Part shown: piece by piece, positions 16,254-29,700 of the stretch | Layout: each line of letters begins with the position of its first letter | Position numbering within the stretch: position 1 is the stretch's first letter | NCBI GenBank assembly: GCA_916700875.1 | Contig: CAKAKS010000296.1 | Location: 186,001 to 250,000, forward strand | Source: Sebastes aleutianus | Taxonomy: Eukaryota; Chordata; Actinopteri; Perciformes; Sebastidae | Direction: 5' to 3' | DNA length: 64,000 nt | The notes under the pieces: model-generated | The model's input: only the letters and a program-made list of their open reading frames with translations | What the model was told of the DNA's origin: nothing | The model's database searches: none | Program-made: the position numbers and the translations under genes

Positions 16254-19200
16254 TGAGATGCCATGGTGGAGCGACCTATCTAGAACCATAAAGAACATTA
16301 AAACATGTCAGTGGAACATAACCCACAATGTTCCAGTCTGACTAATGCACTACCACCTGTGACAACCAACCGTGGTCCCTCTGTAGACATTTGATTGGTC
16401 ACCACAGACGCCCCCTTGACATTTATTAATTCTCACAATTATGAATTGTCCCGCATGCTAACGTACGGCACACTAACGTACGGCACACTAACGTACGGCA
16501 CACTAACGTACGGCACACTAACGTACAGCATACTAATTAATATTAATTTCAAGTATTTCAGGAAGAAGAGGACTCTTTAATATATATAAGGCCTTAACTA
16601 ACAAAGAAAATGAACCTGCAGATGACCTTTTGGCCTTTTGGAACAGCTGCTGAGCGTCCAACGGCGTCCATCGCAGCCAACATCGCACTGCTGATCCTGA
16701 CACGTGTCAGCGGGATGGAACACTCCTTCAACACCTGTAAAATAACAATACAGAAAGAATATTGTTGACACTTTGTCTTGTGAAAAAAGGGCAATTAATA
16801 AACATATAATCAGTAAACATACAATCAATAAACATACAATCAATAAACATACAATCAATATACATTAGGGCTGCACGATTATTTATCATTATTATTAAAA
16901 AACTTGACAAATCTCCCTTTAAGGTGCATTTTGAAGTAATAAAAAATGTGAGATTAATTTGTGATTAATTGAGATTAACTATGGACAATCATGCAGTTAA
17001 TTTATTAATTATCAGGCGACATCCCCATTAAGGAGTTGCATTATGGGAAATGTAAAACCCAGTATAGTTGAAGATTAACCCATACCACGCACTAAGTCAG
17101 TCATTCATTCAAACAAGAAACACATTGAGGTAGAGACCTCATTTCCTGTATAGCCGAGTAAAAAAGTATGCATTCATACTGTGATTCATACACAAAACTG
17201 TTGAACTCTTTCATTTTAAAACTCATGTATAGTTATTACAGATAGAAGTATTTTGATGTCCTTATTGTATTTCTTCTATTCTATAGTTGTGTCTTGGCTT
17301 TACCAGCACAGTGCATGCTTCTGTTTTTTTTTATTTCTCTGTTATGTTGTTATGTTATGTTATGCACCAAAAACAATAAGGCTAATTCCTTGTATGTGTA
17401 AACCTGATTCTGATTTCTGCTATTCTCTCTCTGTTAGCTGCTTTTTATGGGCTCAGATCAGTCTCAATATTAATGAATGCACACAGAAGGAGTCACACAT
17501 GTATCTGGTGATTTATATATAAATGACTCTCTCCACAAAAATATTTTTCAATGCACACAAACACAGTTATCGTTATATATAAATGTAAAAAAAACAATCC
17601 ACATAAAAAAAAATAAATGTAATAGAAATCCACAAATATATGTACTTAAAAGTATTTGATCAAAAACACATTTGAATGTTGTTACATTTATAAACAAACT
17701 GCTGTCATGTGTGAACTTCACTGTGTTCATCTGTGTGGGTTTTATGAGATTCCTGACGTGCACGACCCACAAATGCATTTTTTTCAACAGGAAATCATCC
17801 GTAGCCAATCAGATGCGCTACTCCGGGTAGGGAATGAGTCCTTACCCCAAGTGAAGGAGTTCAAGTATCTCGGGGTCTTGTTCGCGAGTGAGGGGACGAT
17901 GGAACGTGAGATTGGTCGGAGAATCGGAGCAGCAGGGGCGGTATTGCATTCGCTTTACCGCACCGTTGTGACGAAAAGAGAGCTGAGCCGGAAGGCAAAG
18001 CTCTCGATCTACCGTTCAATCTTCGTTCCTACTCTCACCTATGGTCAATGAGGGTTGGGTCATGACCGAAAGAACGAGGTCGCGGGTGCAAGCGGCCGAA
18101 ATGTGTTTCCTCAGGAGGGTGGCTGGCGTCTCCCTTAGAGATAGGGTGAGAAGCTCAGTCATCCGTGAGGGACTCGGAGTAGAGTCCTTGCTCCTTTGCG
18201 TCGAAAGGAGCCAGTTGAGGTGGTTCGGGCATCTAGCACGGATGCCTCCTGGGCGCCTCCTTTGGGAGGTGTTCCAGGCACGACCAGCTGGGAGGAGACC
18301 ACGGGGAAGACCCAGGACTAGGTGGAGAGATTATATCTCTACTCTGGCCTGGGAACGCCTCGGGATCCCCCAGTCAGAGCTGGTTAATGTGGCCCGGGAA
18401 AGGGAAGTTTGGGGTCCCCTGCTGGAGCTGTTGCCCCCGCGACCTGATCCCGGATAAGCGGTTGAAGATGGATGGATGGATTTAGCTCTGCTCTGTCTAG
18501 CTCTGCTTTTCCTGTCAATGTGTGAAACCCAAAGTGTTTCCATCCTTTACTGGATGTGTAGTGTTTACCACGCTGGATTTAACATGGAAGGGTGCAGGTC
18601 GTATCCACGACGACCCTCCAACATTTTACACTCTCTGAGACCCCCCCCCCCATGAAGTCATGAAGGCATGAAGTCATGAAGTCATGAACACTGACCTGAA
18701 CATCGGTGGGATCAGAGGACGAGCCTGCTGCTGGTCTTCTGGGGACCTTGTTGCTCCGCTGGTCCGGGTTCTGCTGCTCCTCCTCCGGCTCGCTCTTGTA
18801 GTGCTCCTGGTCCTGGTCCAGGTCCTGGTCCTGGTCCAGGTCCTGGTCCTGGTCTCTGTTTCAGAAAGTGTGATGAGTGTTTTATTTCCTCATTGGTTCA
18901 GTCCGTATGGAAGGTTTACTGTGTGTCAGATATCAGTTTGTTACTCTGGACTGTCTAAAGTGACTCTTTTATGTGCCGTCAGTCATTTCTTTGAACATTC
19001 AGATATCACACAGCATCAAGTGTCTCTCAGCTCAGAACCAAACCTCTGCATGTCCTTCTTCTTTATAACACTGTGACTGTGAACACAGACAGCTGTCAGT
19101 CTGTTAGAGCAGCTTAATGTAATGTAGACTACAGTCTAATACAGTCACACTAAAGCTGAATAACTCTATTTAATGTAATGTAGACTACAGTCTAATACAG

Positions 19201-20051
19201 TCACACTAAAGCTGAATAACTCTATTTAATGTAATGTAGACTACAGTCTAATACAGTCACATTAAAGCTGAATAACTCTATTTAATGTAATGTAGACTGC
19301 AGTCTAATAGTCACATTAAAGCTGAATAAACCTATTTAATGTACTGTAGACTACAGTCTAATACAGTCACACTAAAGCTGAATAAACCTATGTAATGTAA
19401 TGTAGACTACAGTCTAATACAGTCACACTAAAGCTGAATAACTCTATTTAATGTAACGTAGACTACAGTCTAATACAGTCACACTAAAGCTGAATAACTC
19501 TATTTAATGTAATGTAGACTACAGTCTAATACAGTCACACTAAAGCTGAATAAACCTATTTAATGTAATGTAGACTACAGTCTAATACAGTCACATTAAA
19601 GCTGAATAAATCTATTTAATGTACTGTAGACTACAGTCTAATACAGTCACATTAAAGCTGAATAACTCTATTTAATGTAATGTAGACTACAGTCTAATAC
19701 AGTCACACTAAAGCTGAATAACTCTATTTAATGTAACGTAGACTACAGTCTAATACAGTCACACTAAAGCTGAATAACTCTATTTAATGTAATGTAGACT
19801 ACAGTCTAATACAGTCACACTAAAGCTGAATAACTCTATTTAATGTAATGTAGACTACAGTCTATCACACAGTCAGCGTATCCGTGCATTACCATCTCTA
19901 AGTGGATCCAGATGGAGGCTCTGCCTCTTAGTTACCTGTTGCCATGGTGAATCGTAGTATCGGAGCTCCATTGATGATGAAGGCTGTTTTCATCCTCACA
20001 TTTGATGGAACAAACTCTGATCAGCTGTTCTGGAGCCCAAACCTTTTCCAT
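14569..20051 (-). CDS. C2H2 zinc-finger protein, gene 2 (18 fingers)
   Basis: Exons 19936-20051 (ATG at 20051), 18696-18855 and 14569-16137 join in phase to 614 residues. N-terminal and acidic D-Q exons match gene 1; exon 2 is four codons longer through the CAGGAC repeat. Exon 3 encodes K-R-R-G-R-K, a first finger with an L-H-S-C start, and 17 further fingers ending H-T-A-S-L. All zinc ligands look present. Two-finger blocks (a G-E-L-K-R finger followed by a D-D-C-G finger with G-H-L-K-R) occur twice in a row, so the array has grown by internal duplication of about 168 bp. Intron 2 holds a Rex3-like LINE fragment not found in the other genes. Expected to be a nuclear DNA-binding factor; target unknown. 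Confidence 0.88.
16153..16250. repeat. (GA)n microsatellite beside the exon 3 acceptor
   Basis: Forms the pyrimidine tract of zinc-finger gene 2 exon 3; about 100 bp here. Confidence 0.95.
16455..16530. repeat. 15-bp ACGTACGGC repeat, about 5 copies
   Basis: Longest version of this short array in the window. Confidence 0.9.
16594..16734 (-). other. Candidate 46-codon exon in zinc-finger gene 2 intron 2
   Basis: Copy of 5520-5660. Still open and in phase with exon 2; the stop is TAA instead of TGA. Same uncertainty about whether it is used. Confidence 0.4.
16865..17024. mobile_element. AT-rich palindromic DNA-element remnant
   Basis: Copy of 5777-5935, beginning TAGGGCTGCACGATTATT. Confidence 0.5.
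17820..18480 (+). mobile_element. Rex3/RTE-like LINE 3' fragment, frameshifted
   Basis: Encodes the C-terminal part of a non-LTR retrotransposon polyprotein: K-Y-L-G-V-L-F, R-E-L-S-R-K-A-K-L-S-I-Y-R-S, then R-W-F-G-H-L-A-R-M-P-P-G and R-P-R-G-R-P-R-T-R-W-R-D-Y. The two parts are in different frames: at about 18047 an extra base after TATGGTCA breaks the frame. The 3' end is a (GATG)n-type tail, a known trait of Rex3. 5'-truncated and dead. Relative to 28362-28780 the site has also lost about 0.4 kb. Confidence 0.85.
19110..19865. repeat. 56-bp minisatellite, about 13 copies
   Basis: Same unit as at 7468-8450, in intron 1 of zinc-finger gene 2. Confidence 0.97.
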
Positions 20052-20090
20052 CTCAGAGTTTGTTAAAGCTGCTTTCTGAACCGGGCTCCT

Positions 20091-20190
20091 GGTGCTGGTC
20101 CTGGTGCTGGTCCTGGTGCTGGTCCTGGTCCTGGTGCTGGTCCTGGTGCTGGTGCTGGTGCTGGTGCTGGTGCTGGTGCTGGTGCTGGTC
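20091..20190. repeat. CCTGGT/GCTGGT hexanucleotide repeat
   Basis: 5' of the start codon of zinc-finger gene 2, as in gene 1. Confidence 0.9.
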
Positions 20191-20267
20191 TGTTCAATCA
20201 GAGAACAGGAGCACACATTAGAGAGAGCTAATGCTAACGCTAGCAGTGAGCCACACAGCAGCAGAAG

Positions 20268-20580
20268 CTAACAGGCTAACTAGCTGTTAGCTTGTTAGCA
20301 TGGAGCTAACTCTGTTAGCTTGTTAGCATGGAGCTAACTAGCTGTTAGCTTGTTAGCATGGAGCTAACTAGCTGTTAGCTTGTTAGCATGGAAATAACTC
20401 TCTGTTAGCTTGTTAGCATGGAGCTAACTAGCTGTTAGCTTGTTAGCATGGAGCTAACTAGCTGTTAGCTTGTTAGCATGGAGCTAACTCTCTGTTAGCT
20501 TGTTAGCATGGAGCTAACTAGCTGTTAGCTTGTTAGCATGGAGCTAACTAGCTGTTAGCTTGTTAGCATGGAGCTAACTC
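20268..20580. repeat. 30-bp GTTAGC minisatellite, about 10 copies
   Basis: Longest allele of this array; 30-bp spacing measured at 20341 and 20371. Confidence 0.95.
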
Positions 20581-20619
20581 TGTTTTCGGGTTTAACTCGG
20601 TTCATATTCTTCTTCTCTT

Positions 20620-20792
20620 CTTCTCCTCTTGGACTTCCGGCTCAGAGGAAGCTTGTTAGTGTTTACCTGAGTTGTTTGCTGGTTCACCTGCAGCTCGAGC
20701 TCCAAACGGATCAAAGATCTTCAGCTAACAACAACAACTCTCCCGCCATCAGCCCGACAACCACACTTCCGGTTACAAGTACTTCCGGTCTG
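20620..20792 (-). promoter_or_regulatory. Putative ETS-site promoter of zinc-finger gene 2
   Basis: ACTTCCGGT at 20765-20773 and 20781-20789 plus GGACTTCCGG near 20631, in the same arrangement as upstream of gene 1. Confidence 0.55.
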
Positions 20793-21349
20793 GTTTTTCA
20801 GTTTAAAGTGACAGAAAGTCTCCACCTGGAGGTCAGGAGGGAAACTACAGCTACATGGTTTATATAATGTATTATATTATATTATGACCTATTTGTCATA
20901 AGCCAGACTACTGAAGTATATATATGTAGTTGATTTTCTATAAACTTTAATCTTTGGACTGATAGTGGTTGGTAAAGTCAAATAATACGACATCAGAGGT
21001 AAAATCATTTCTTTCCCGTCGGGTCAGTGTTACAGGAACTCTTAGCCTGACAGTTAGCCTTTTAACAAACAAATACCAACATCTATAAGCCACTGAGGGG
21101 CGGACGGGAGAACTTGTTTGGATGCGTGCTCTAAAAACAAACCAATGTCCAGTTCGCTGTGTAACGTTGGATCACTTCCATTTATTTACAGTTTCACATC
21201 TCACCATCATGTTCTTCCCCTGCAGGCATATATTAACTCTGTCATCCACAGATGAAAGTGAAACAACCTGCATTAAGGCACCGACACAGAACAGTAACTA
21301 ATGAATGAGGGATGTTTCATGGTGATATCTATTACATTTTTAAAATTAC

Positions 21350-21564
21350 TACTTTATAATATCATGACTTCAATGTGGCCCTAATACTCCGTCGTACCGT
21401 CGTACCGTCGTACCGTCGTACCGTCGTACCGTAGACCTACAACAATGATAAATAAAAATGAAAATGTAAACGAAAAAACAGTTATTCATTTCCACTAATG
21501 TTTTTTATAGATCCACAGGGAGCCACTGGAGAGGAGCTGAAGAGGCGCAGGTTGCTGACCCCTG
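21350..21564. mobile_element. hAT-like element, right half
   Basis: Copy of 9955-10168, ending GACCCCTG; the CGTCGTAC octamer array is shorter. Confidence 0.7.
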
Positions 21565-21764
21565 GACTAAACCATACAACAAATTAAAATATTGAACAAT
21601 TGGATGACATCATAGTTAAATCCCTTCATTTTAATAATCATACTGTAACACACAGCGGTGACATCAACATACTGCTTATCCAATCCCTGCCGCTTTCACT
21701 ACGCTGTGGCGTCTCCATGGTGACATCTGGTGTCTTTCCTGTGGATGTGAAAAAAATAAAAAAT

Positions 21765-21912
21765 AAAAAATATATATATAAAAAATATATATACTGTACG
21801 TATAAATACTTAATTTTATTTTTTAATATTTTTTGATTTAATAAAATAATGAAAAATAAATGTATATATATATATATACATATATTTTAAATATTTTTTA
21901 ATTTAAAATTTT
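21765..21912. repeat. AT-rich low-complexity intron segment
   Basis: Counterpart of 10365-10620. Confidence 0.9.
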
Positions 21913-22305
21913 TTTAACTTGGCATCCCAGTTTACCACCCTGTTACCTGTTAGAGTGTATGTCTCTTACGAGTCCCAGGACGACGGTGGACATCAGGTAA
22001 GGAGCTCCCACCACCAGGTGACACACCAGTCTGGAGACAGACAGGAGGCGTGCTGCTGCAGGAGCACCAGGACCTGCTGGTGGTGAAACAACCAGATCCA
22101 TAAATACTGTATCTGATATGAACGTCAAACATGAGGCGGCATGTGGAGCATCTGGCCTCATGACCTGCGGGCTGTATAACATTCAACAGCTTATTAGACG
22201 TGTGTTTCCGGAGCTCACCTCCCGTCACGTTTCCAGTAAAACCATCAGACGGTCGACCTGCCTCTCCTCTCTCCGTGGCTCCTCCTGTGTATGAAAACCA
22301 GTACG

Positions 22306-22942
22306 CAACAAAACTACTTAGTTAGGTTTAGGCAACAAAACTACTTAGTTAGGTTTAAGCAACAAAACTACTTAGTTTGGTTTAGGCAACAAAACTGCTT
22401 AGTTAGGTTTAAGCAACAAAACTACTTAGTTAGGTTTAGGCAACAAAACTATTTAGTTTGGTTTAGGCAACAAAACTGCTTAGTTAGGTTTAAGCAACAA
22501 AACTACTTAGTAAGGTTTAGGCAACAAAACTACTTAGTTAGGATTAGGCAACAAAACTACTTAGTAAGGTTTAAGCAACAAAACTACTTAGTAAGGTTTA
22601 GGCAACAAAACTACTTAGTTAGGATTAGGCAACAAAACTACTTAGTAAGGTTTAGGCAACAAAACTACTTAGTTAGGTTTAGGAAAAGATCGACTTGATT
22701 AGGTTTAGGCAACAAAACTACTTAGTTAGGTTTAGGCAACAAAACTACTTAGTTAGGTTTAGGCAACAAAACTACTTAGTTAGGTTTAGGAAAAGATCAA
22801 TTTGATTAGGTTTAGGCAACAAAACTACTTAGTTAGGTTTAGGCAACAAAACTAATTAGTAAGGATTAGGCAACAAAGCTAATTAGTTAGGTTGAGGCAA
22901 CAAACCTTCTTAGTTAGGTTTAGGTAAAAAAAACTACTTAGG
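22306..22942. repeat. 27-bp minisatellite, about 23 copies
   Basis: Same unit as at 254. Its left flank carries an extra 75 bp or so (from about 22230, with CAGACGGTCGACCTGCC) seen elsewhere only at 57430, which links this copy to the one at 57 kb. Confidence 0.97.
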
Positions 22943-23386
22943 GTATTGTTTGAAGACATTCTTGATAAACTGTGTTTAATCCTTCTACTTCCTGTCTTGT
23001 TGTATACATACATGCATTATTTCCTACTTCCTCTCACCTCTCACAGTGAGCCAGCTCTCCGTTGACGCCCCGACGCCGGTGATCACGCACATGTAGAGGC
23101 CTTGATCAGACTTGGACACCGCAGGGAGGCTCATCTGCCCCGTGACGGCTGCTCCGACAGGAGATCTGTCCTTCATGAAGATGCTGGCTCGCAGGTTTGA
23201 AGAGTTGCTTCGAGTTGTGCAACGCAGAGTCACAGATCGTCCCTCCGTCACAGGAAACACGGGACTCTCCAGGATCACGTTACTGTCTTTGATACGCAAA
23301 AGAATTAAGAAAGGTGATGAAGGAGAAAAAGCATCCACGGATTGTGGATCTTAGTCTCCTTGTTTTGTTAAATATGTCCCCTAGAG

Positions 23387-23705
23387 CAGGAGTCAGCAAC
23401 CTTTACTATCAAAAGAGACATTTTAGGCACAAAAATAAATAATAATAATGATCTGTCTGGAGCCGCAAAACATGTGATCATTGTGATGAAGGTAACAGTT
23501 TATAGTCTCAGTATATAGTATAGAAGTCTAATGCAGTGAGGGCCAGAGACAATGTACTACGGAGTATTAGGGCCACATAGAGGGAAAACACATCTGAGAT
23601 TTACACAATAAAGTCATAACTTTACGTGAAAAAGCCGTAATGTTATGAGAATGAAATCTTAACTTTGAGAGAAAAAGTTGTTATATTACGAGAATAAAAT
23701 CAAAA
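23387..23705. mobile_element. hAT-like element, left half
   Basis: Copy of 1658-1978. Confidence 0.7.
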
Positions 23706-24285
23706 CTTGTTTCAAATATTTTTTATTAAGAAGCATGTGCATGTCAGTGATACAAACTGTGTGGGGTGTTTATCATGCCTCATTTTTTATATACATCAAC
23801 AAAAACAGACAAAACTAGAAACTAAGGGCAAACAACATGGAGACAAGCAAATACAAAAAACATACGTCATGAAAGGAAAACAAAACAAAACAAAAAGCAC
23901 AGACACCCTAAGGCAAACAAATCAGGGAGACATACAGTATATACATAAACAGCTGTAACCCTCCCATCCCTGAGCAGTGCTACCTCGGGTACTAAAGACT
24001 ATGTGTCTATTGCGTCTTAATTGTCTGTCCCTCCTATAGAGGAGATCATCGGTCTCCAAGTCTTTTCAAATACCTCCAGTCTGTCATTAAGGGTGTATCG
24101 GATTCTTTCTAGGTGGAGGGGATCAGTCAGTGTTGTTATCCAGGATTTAAATGTTGGCCCGTCTTTCCCTTTCCAGAACAACAGAATCAGTTCCTTTGCA
24201 CAAAGGAGGGAGTTTTACTCTGAGGAAAATGTATCCTGGTGTTTCCCATCAGCTGTTTTAATAAAGTAGCGTTAACGTGTAATTT
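23706..24285 (-). mobile_element. L1-type LINE 3' fragment
   Basis: Copy of 1979-2575. Confidence 0.75.
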
Positions 24286-24420
24286 GACATTAAAAACGAT
24301 TTTAGGGTTAATTTGTCTATTTTTCTTTTTTACATTTGGTCAAGATTTTTACTATAAGCTCCTTTAATTCATCGTTTTATTGAATCCACGGCTTTTACTA
24401 ATTAAACACATGAATAGTAC

Positions 24421-24706
24421 GTCGCCATCTTGGTTTTTAGTCGTCTCCATCTTGGTTTTTGGCCGTCGCCATCTTGGTTTTCAAAAGTCGCCATCTTGGT
24501 TTTTGGCCGTCGCCATCTTGGTTTTTAGTCGTCTCCATCTTGGTTTTTGGCCGTCGCCATCTTGGTTTTCAACAGTCGCCATCTTGGTTTTCAACAGTCG
24601 CCATCTTGGTTTTTGGTCATCTCCATCTTGGTTTTTTGGCCGTCGCCATTTTGTTTTTTGGCAGACGACATTTTGGTTTTGGGCGGCCTCCATCTTGGTT
24701 TTTAGT
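24421..24706. repeat. 22-bp minisatellite, about 13 copies
   Basis: Intermediate allele of the array described at 13024-13640. Confidence 0.95.
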
Positions 24707-25634
24707 GCTAGATTCTGAGGTTTCACCTCTTGTTGTTCCGAATCACATCTTCAGACTAGAACAGAAAGGCAAAGAGCAGGAACACAGCCGCGTGGTTTCT
24801 CAGATAAGAGGTCATTTTAAAGTGTCGGTCTGCCCGCGCAGAAGATGCATCCTGGCACAATCATGGAGGACGCAGAGTCAGTCTTCAGCTCCTGAAAGCT
24901 CATTCTTTTAATAAAGATTGTTACAATTCAATCGTTAGATGATTTCTAATTTTGTATTTTTGATAAGGAAACATGCAGAATGGCACTAAACATGACGTTG
25001 GTGTTATCAAAGATGGTGGAACTGTTTTAATGGAACACTTCCTGGCTTAAAGGCAGTGGAATAAAAGTCTAACTAAAGCAAACACACACATATAATAATA
25101 CACTACATTAATTGTCTTTGGACAAATCCAAACTACATTTTAGTAAAGATCAGTCTTTAGCGGCCTGTGGGAGAAAAGGGATCTTCTCATCACATGACGC
25201 TAGTCCAGCAGTCACATGATAACAGTGGTTGTATTCGGTGGGGGAGATGGTAACCCCTGTCTCTGTTCATAGATGGTCTCTGGTGTCGGATGTGAATGTC
25301 CTCCTTGATCTTTCTCCAGCTGTCGACTCGTGGATGGATTATCGAACGGGTCTACGGGTCACAGGCCCAGGGGGTCGACTACAGTCAACAGTTTCTGGTC
25401 TTTACCAAACAATTCATCCAGAAAATACTCAGCAGATTAATGGATGGTAAAGAATTAAATATATAAAAGGAAGAAAGTATGTAGTCGTAGCCACGACAAC
25501 ACACATGCTGTTTAGAACATGAAGTTACTGTTGGTCAGACTTCAATGTGGAGAGAAGCTCAGAATATAACAACACAGCTATCAGGGCATGGGGAGGAGGC
25601 AGGAGGAAACAGCTAGCTAGGCTCTGAAACATGT
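24707..25634. other. 3' flank of zinc-finger gene 3, no gene seen
   Basis: Copy of 2796-3762. Confidence 0.4.
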
Positions 25635-26715
25635 TCACAACGATGCAGAGTGAATGCGCTGGTGGACTTTAAGGGCACTATCCTGAGAAAAAGTTTTACC
25701 ACATTGGTCACACCAGTACGGTTTCTCTCCAGTGTGAATGCGTTGATGTGTTTTCAGGTGACCTGATTGAGTGAAAGCTGCTCCACATTCATCACAGCTG
25801 TAGGGTTTCTCTCCAGTGTGAATGCGTTGATGTGTTTTCAGGTGACCTGATTTAGTGAAAGCTGCTCCACATTCATCACAGCTGTAGGGTTTCTCTCCAG
25901 TGTGAATGCGTTGGTGGACTTTAAGGGAACTATCCTGAGAAAAAGTTTTACCACATTGGTCACACCAGTACGGTTTCTCTCCAGTGTGAATGCGTTGGTG
26001 GACTTTAAGGGAACTACCCTGAGAAAAAGTTTTACCACATTGGTCACACCAGTACGGTTTCTCTCCAGTGTGAATGCGTTGATGTGTTTTCAGGTGACCT
26101 GATTTAGTGAAAGCTGCTCCACATTCATCACAGCTGTAGGGTTTCTCTCCAGTGTGAATGCATTGATGTATTTTCAGGTAATCTGATGTAGTGAAAGCTG
26201 CTCCACATTCATCACAGCTGTAGGGTTTCTCTCCAGTGTGAATGCGTTGATGTATTTTCAGGCTACCCGATGTAGTGAAAGCTGCTCCACAGTCATCACA
26301 GCTGTAGGGTTTCTCTCCAGTGTGCATGCGTTGATGTCTTTTCAGGTGACCCGATGTTGTGAAAGCTCCTCCACATTCATCACAGCTGTAGGGTTTCTCT
26401 CCAGTGTGAATGCGTTGATGTCTTTTCAGCTCACCTGATGTAGTGAAAGCTGCTCCACATTCATCACAGCTGTAGGGTTTCTCTCCAGTGTGAATGCGTT
26501 GATGTATTTTTAGGTTACCTGATTTTGTGAAAGCTGCTCCACATTCATCACAGCTGTAGGGTTTCTCTCCAGTGTGAATGCGTTGATGTATTTTGAGGGT
26601 ACTCTGAAAAGTGAAAATTTTCCCACATTCATCACAGCTGTGTAGTTTCTCTCCAGTGTGAACTCTCAGATGTATCAGTCCCTTTCTTCCTCTCCTTTTC
26701 TATAGCAACAGACAT

Positions 26716-26746
<31 letters not shown>

Positions 26747-26759
26747 CAGACAGACAGAC

Positions 26760-26793
<34 letters not shown>

Positions 26794-29700
26794 CGTGTCA
26801 GTGAGATGCCATGGTGGAGCGACCTATCTAGAACCATAAAGAACATTAAAACATGTCAGTGGAACATAACCCACAATGTTCCAGTCTGACTAATGCACTA
26901 CCACCTGTGACAACCAACCGTGGTCCCTCTGTAGACATTTGATTGGTCACCACAGACGCCCCCTTGACATTTATTAATTCTCACAATTATGAATTGTCCC
27001 GCATGTTAACGTACGGCACACTAACGTACGGCACACTAACGTACAGCATACTAATTAATATTAATTTCAAGTATTTCAGGAAGAAGAGGACTCTTTAATA
27101 TATATAAGGCCTCAACTAACAAAGAAAATGAACCTGCAGATGACCTTCTGGCCTTTTGGAACAGCTGCTGAGCGTCCAACGGCGTCCATCGCAGCCAACA
27201 TCGCACTGCTGATCCTGACACGTGTCAGCGGGATGGAACACTCCTTCAACACCTGTAAAATAACAATACAGAAAGACTATTGTTGACACTTTGTCTTGTG
27301 AAAAAAGGGCAATCAATAAACATATAATCAGTAAACATACAATCAATAAACATACAATCAATATACATTAGGGCTGCATGATTATTTATCATTATTATTA
27401 AAAAACTTGACAAATCTCCCTTTAAGGTGCATTTTGAAGTGATAAAAATGTGAGATTAATTTGTGATTAATTGAGATTAACTATGGACAATCATGCAGTT
27501 AATTTATTAATTATCAGGCGACATCCCCATTATGGAGTTGCATTATGGGAAATGTAAAACCCAGTATAGTTGAAGATTAACCCATACCACGCACTAAGTC
27601 AGTCATTCATTCAAACAAGAAACACATTGAGGTAGAGACCTCATTTCCTGTATAGCCGAGTAAAAAAGTATGCATTCATACTGTGATTCATACACAAAAC
27701 TGTTGAACTCTTTCATTTTAAAACTCATGTATAGTTATTACAGATAGAAGTATTTTGATGTCCTTATTGTATTTCTTCTATTCTATAGTTGTGTCTTGGC
27801 TTTACCAGCACAGTGCATGCTTCTGTGTTTTTTTATTTCTCTGTTTATTGTTATGCACCAAAAACAATAAGGCTAATTCCTTGTATGTGTAAACCTGATT
27901 CTGATTTCTGCTATTCTCTCTCTGTTAGCTGCTTTTTATGGGCTCAGATCAGTCTCAATATTAATGAATGCACACAGAAGGAGTCACACATGTATCTGGT
28001 GATTTATATATAAATGACTCTCTCCACAAAAATATTTTTCAATGCACACAAACACAGTTATCGTTATATATAAATGTAAAAAAAACAATCCACATAAAAA
28101 ACTAAGGTTCACAAATATATTTCTGACACACACAAAAATATGTCTTGTTTTAAATAAATGTAATAGAAATCCACAAATATATGTACTTAAAAGTATTTGA
28201 TCAAAAACACATTTGGATGTTGTTACATTTATAAACAAACTGCTGTCATGTGTGAACTTCACTGTGTTCATCTGTGTGGGTTTTATGAGATTCCCGACGT
28301 GCACGACCCACAAATGCATTTTTTTCAACAGGAAATCATCCGTAGCCAATCAGATGCGCTGGCTAACGCTAGCTAACATTAGCTATGTATTTGTTTAGCC
28401 CAGGGGTCAGAAAGCTTTACTATCAAAAGAGACATTTTAGGCAAAAAAAAAATTGCGTCATGCAGGGCTCAACATCGGACATTTTTTGGATATTTTCGGG
28501 ACATTTGTCGGACATTTTTCTGACTGTTTTTTCTGAAATCTTTCCACATTTTTTCGAAGTTTTCTCAGACAATTTTTTAAAAATACATTTTTTGGACAAT
28601 TTTTGACTTTTGTTCTGAATTCTTTCAACATTTTTTGGACATTTTTTCAGAATGTTTTTCAGACTTGTTTTGGACATTTTTTCGGACATCTTTTTTTTTT
28701 GGACATTTTTCGATTATTTTCGGAAATGTTTCAGATACGATAACGTTTCCTGTCCGTGACAGAGTTAGCATGCAGCTTTAGCTCTGCTCTGTCTAGCTCT
28801 GCTTTTCCTGTTAATGTGTGAAACCCAAAGTGTTTCCATCCTTTACTGGATGTGTAGTGTTTACTACGCTGGATTTAACATGGGAGGGTGCAGGTCGTAT
28901 CCACGACGACCCTCCAACATTTTAGACTCTCTGAGGTTTGTTTTGGTTGACGGATACGGAACGGATATGACGTCACGTTACTCAGACTACCACAATAAAA
29001 GCGGTAACTTCCTTCTACCTCTGCATAGACTCAGATGAAGCAGATATATCCATTCCCCCCCCCCCAGCTGCCACCTCAGTAGATATTGATGAACAGTTGG
29101 AGCTGTTTTCTCCTCTTCTTGGTGTCGTTATGAAGCCATGAAGTCATGAAGTCATGAACACTGACCTGAACATCGGTGGGATCGGAGGACGAGCCTGCTG
29201 CTGGTCTTCTGGGGACCTTGTTGCTCCGCTGGTCCGGGTTCTGCTGCTCCTCCTCCGGCTCGCTCTTGTAGTGCTCCTGGTCCTGGTCCAGGTCCTGGTC
29301 CTGGTCCAGGTCCTGGTCCTGGTCTCTGTTTCAGAAAGTGTGATGAGTGTTTTATTTCCTCATTGGTTCAGTCCGTATGGAAGGTTTACTGTGTGTCAGA
29401 TATCAGTTTGTTACTCTGGACTGTCTAAAGTGACTCTTTTATGTGCCGTCAGTCATTTCTTTGAACATTCAGATATCACACAGCATCAAGTGTCCCTCAG
29501 CTCAGAACCAAACCTCTGCATGTCCTTCTTCTTTATAACACTGTGACTGTGAACACAGACAGCTGTCAGTCTGTTAGAGCAGCTTAATGTACTGTAGACT
29601 ACAGTCTAATACAGTCACACTAAAGCTGAATAACTCTATGTAATGTAATGTAGACTACAGTCTAATACAGTCACACTAAAGCTGAATAACTCTATTTAAT

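Larger units (their letters stand above)
21699..23286 (-). pseudogene. Fc-receptor-like fragment C (Ig, transmembrane and tail exons)
   Basis: Ig exon 23038-23286 (249 nt, open), transmembrane exon 21947-22106 (160 nt, one codon shorter than the others) and tail exon 21699-21738. Splice sites and phases are kept throughout, so these three exons alone are undamaged. The signal and first Ig exons are absent; hAT and zinc-finger 3' flank lie upstream. A normal receptor cannot be made from these exons alone, but read-through splicing from zinc-finger gene 3 on the same strand is conceivable. Confidence 0.8.
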
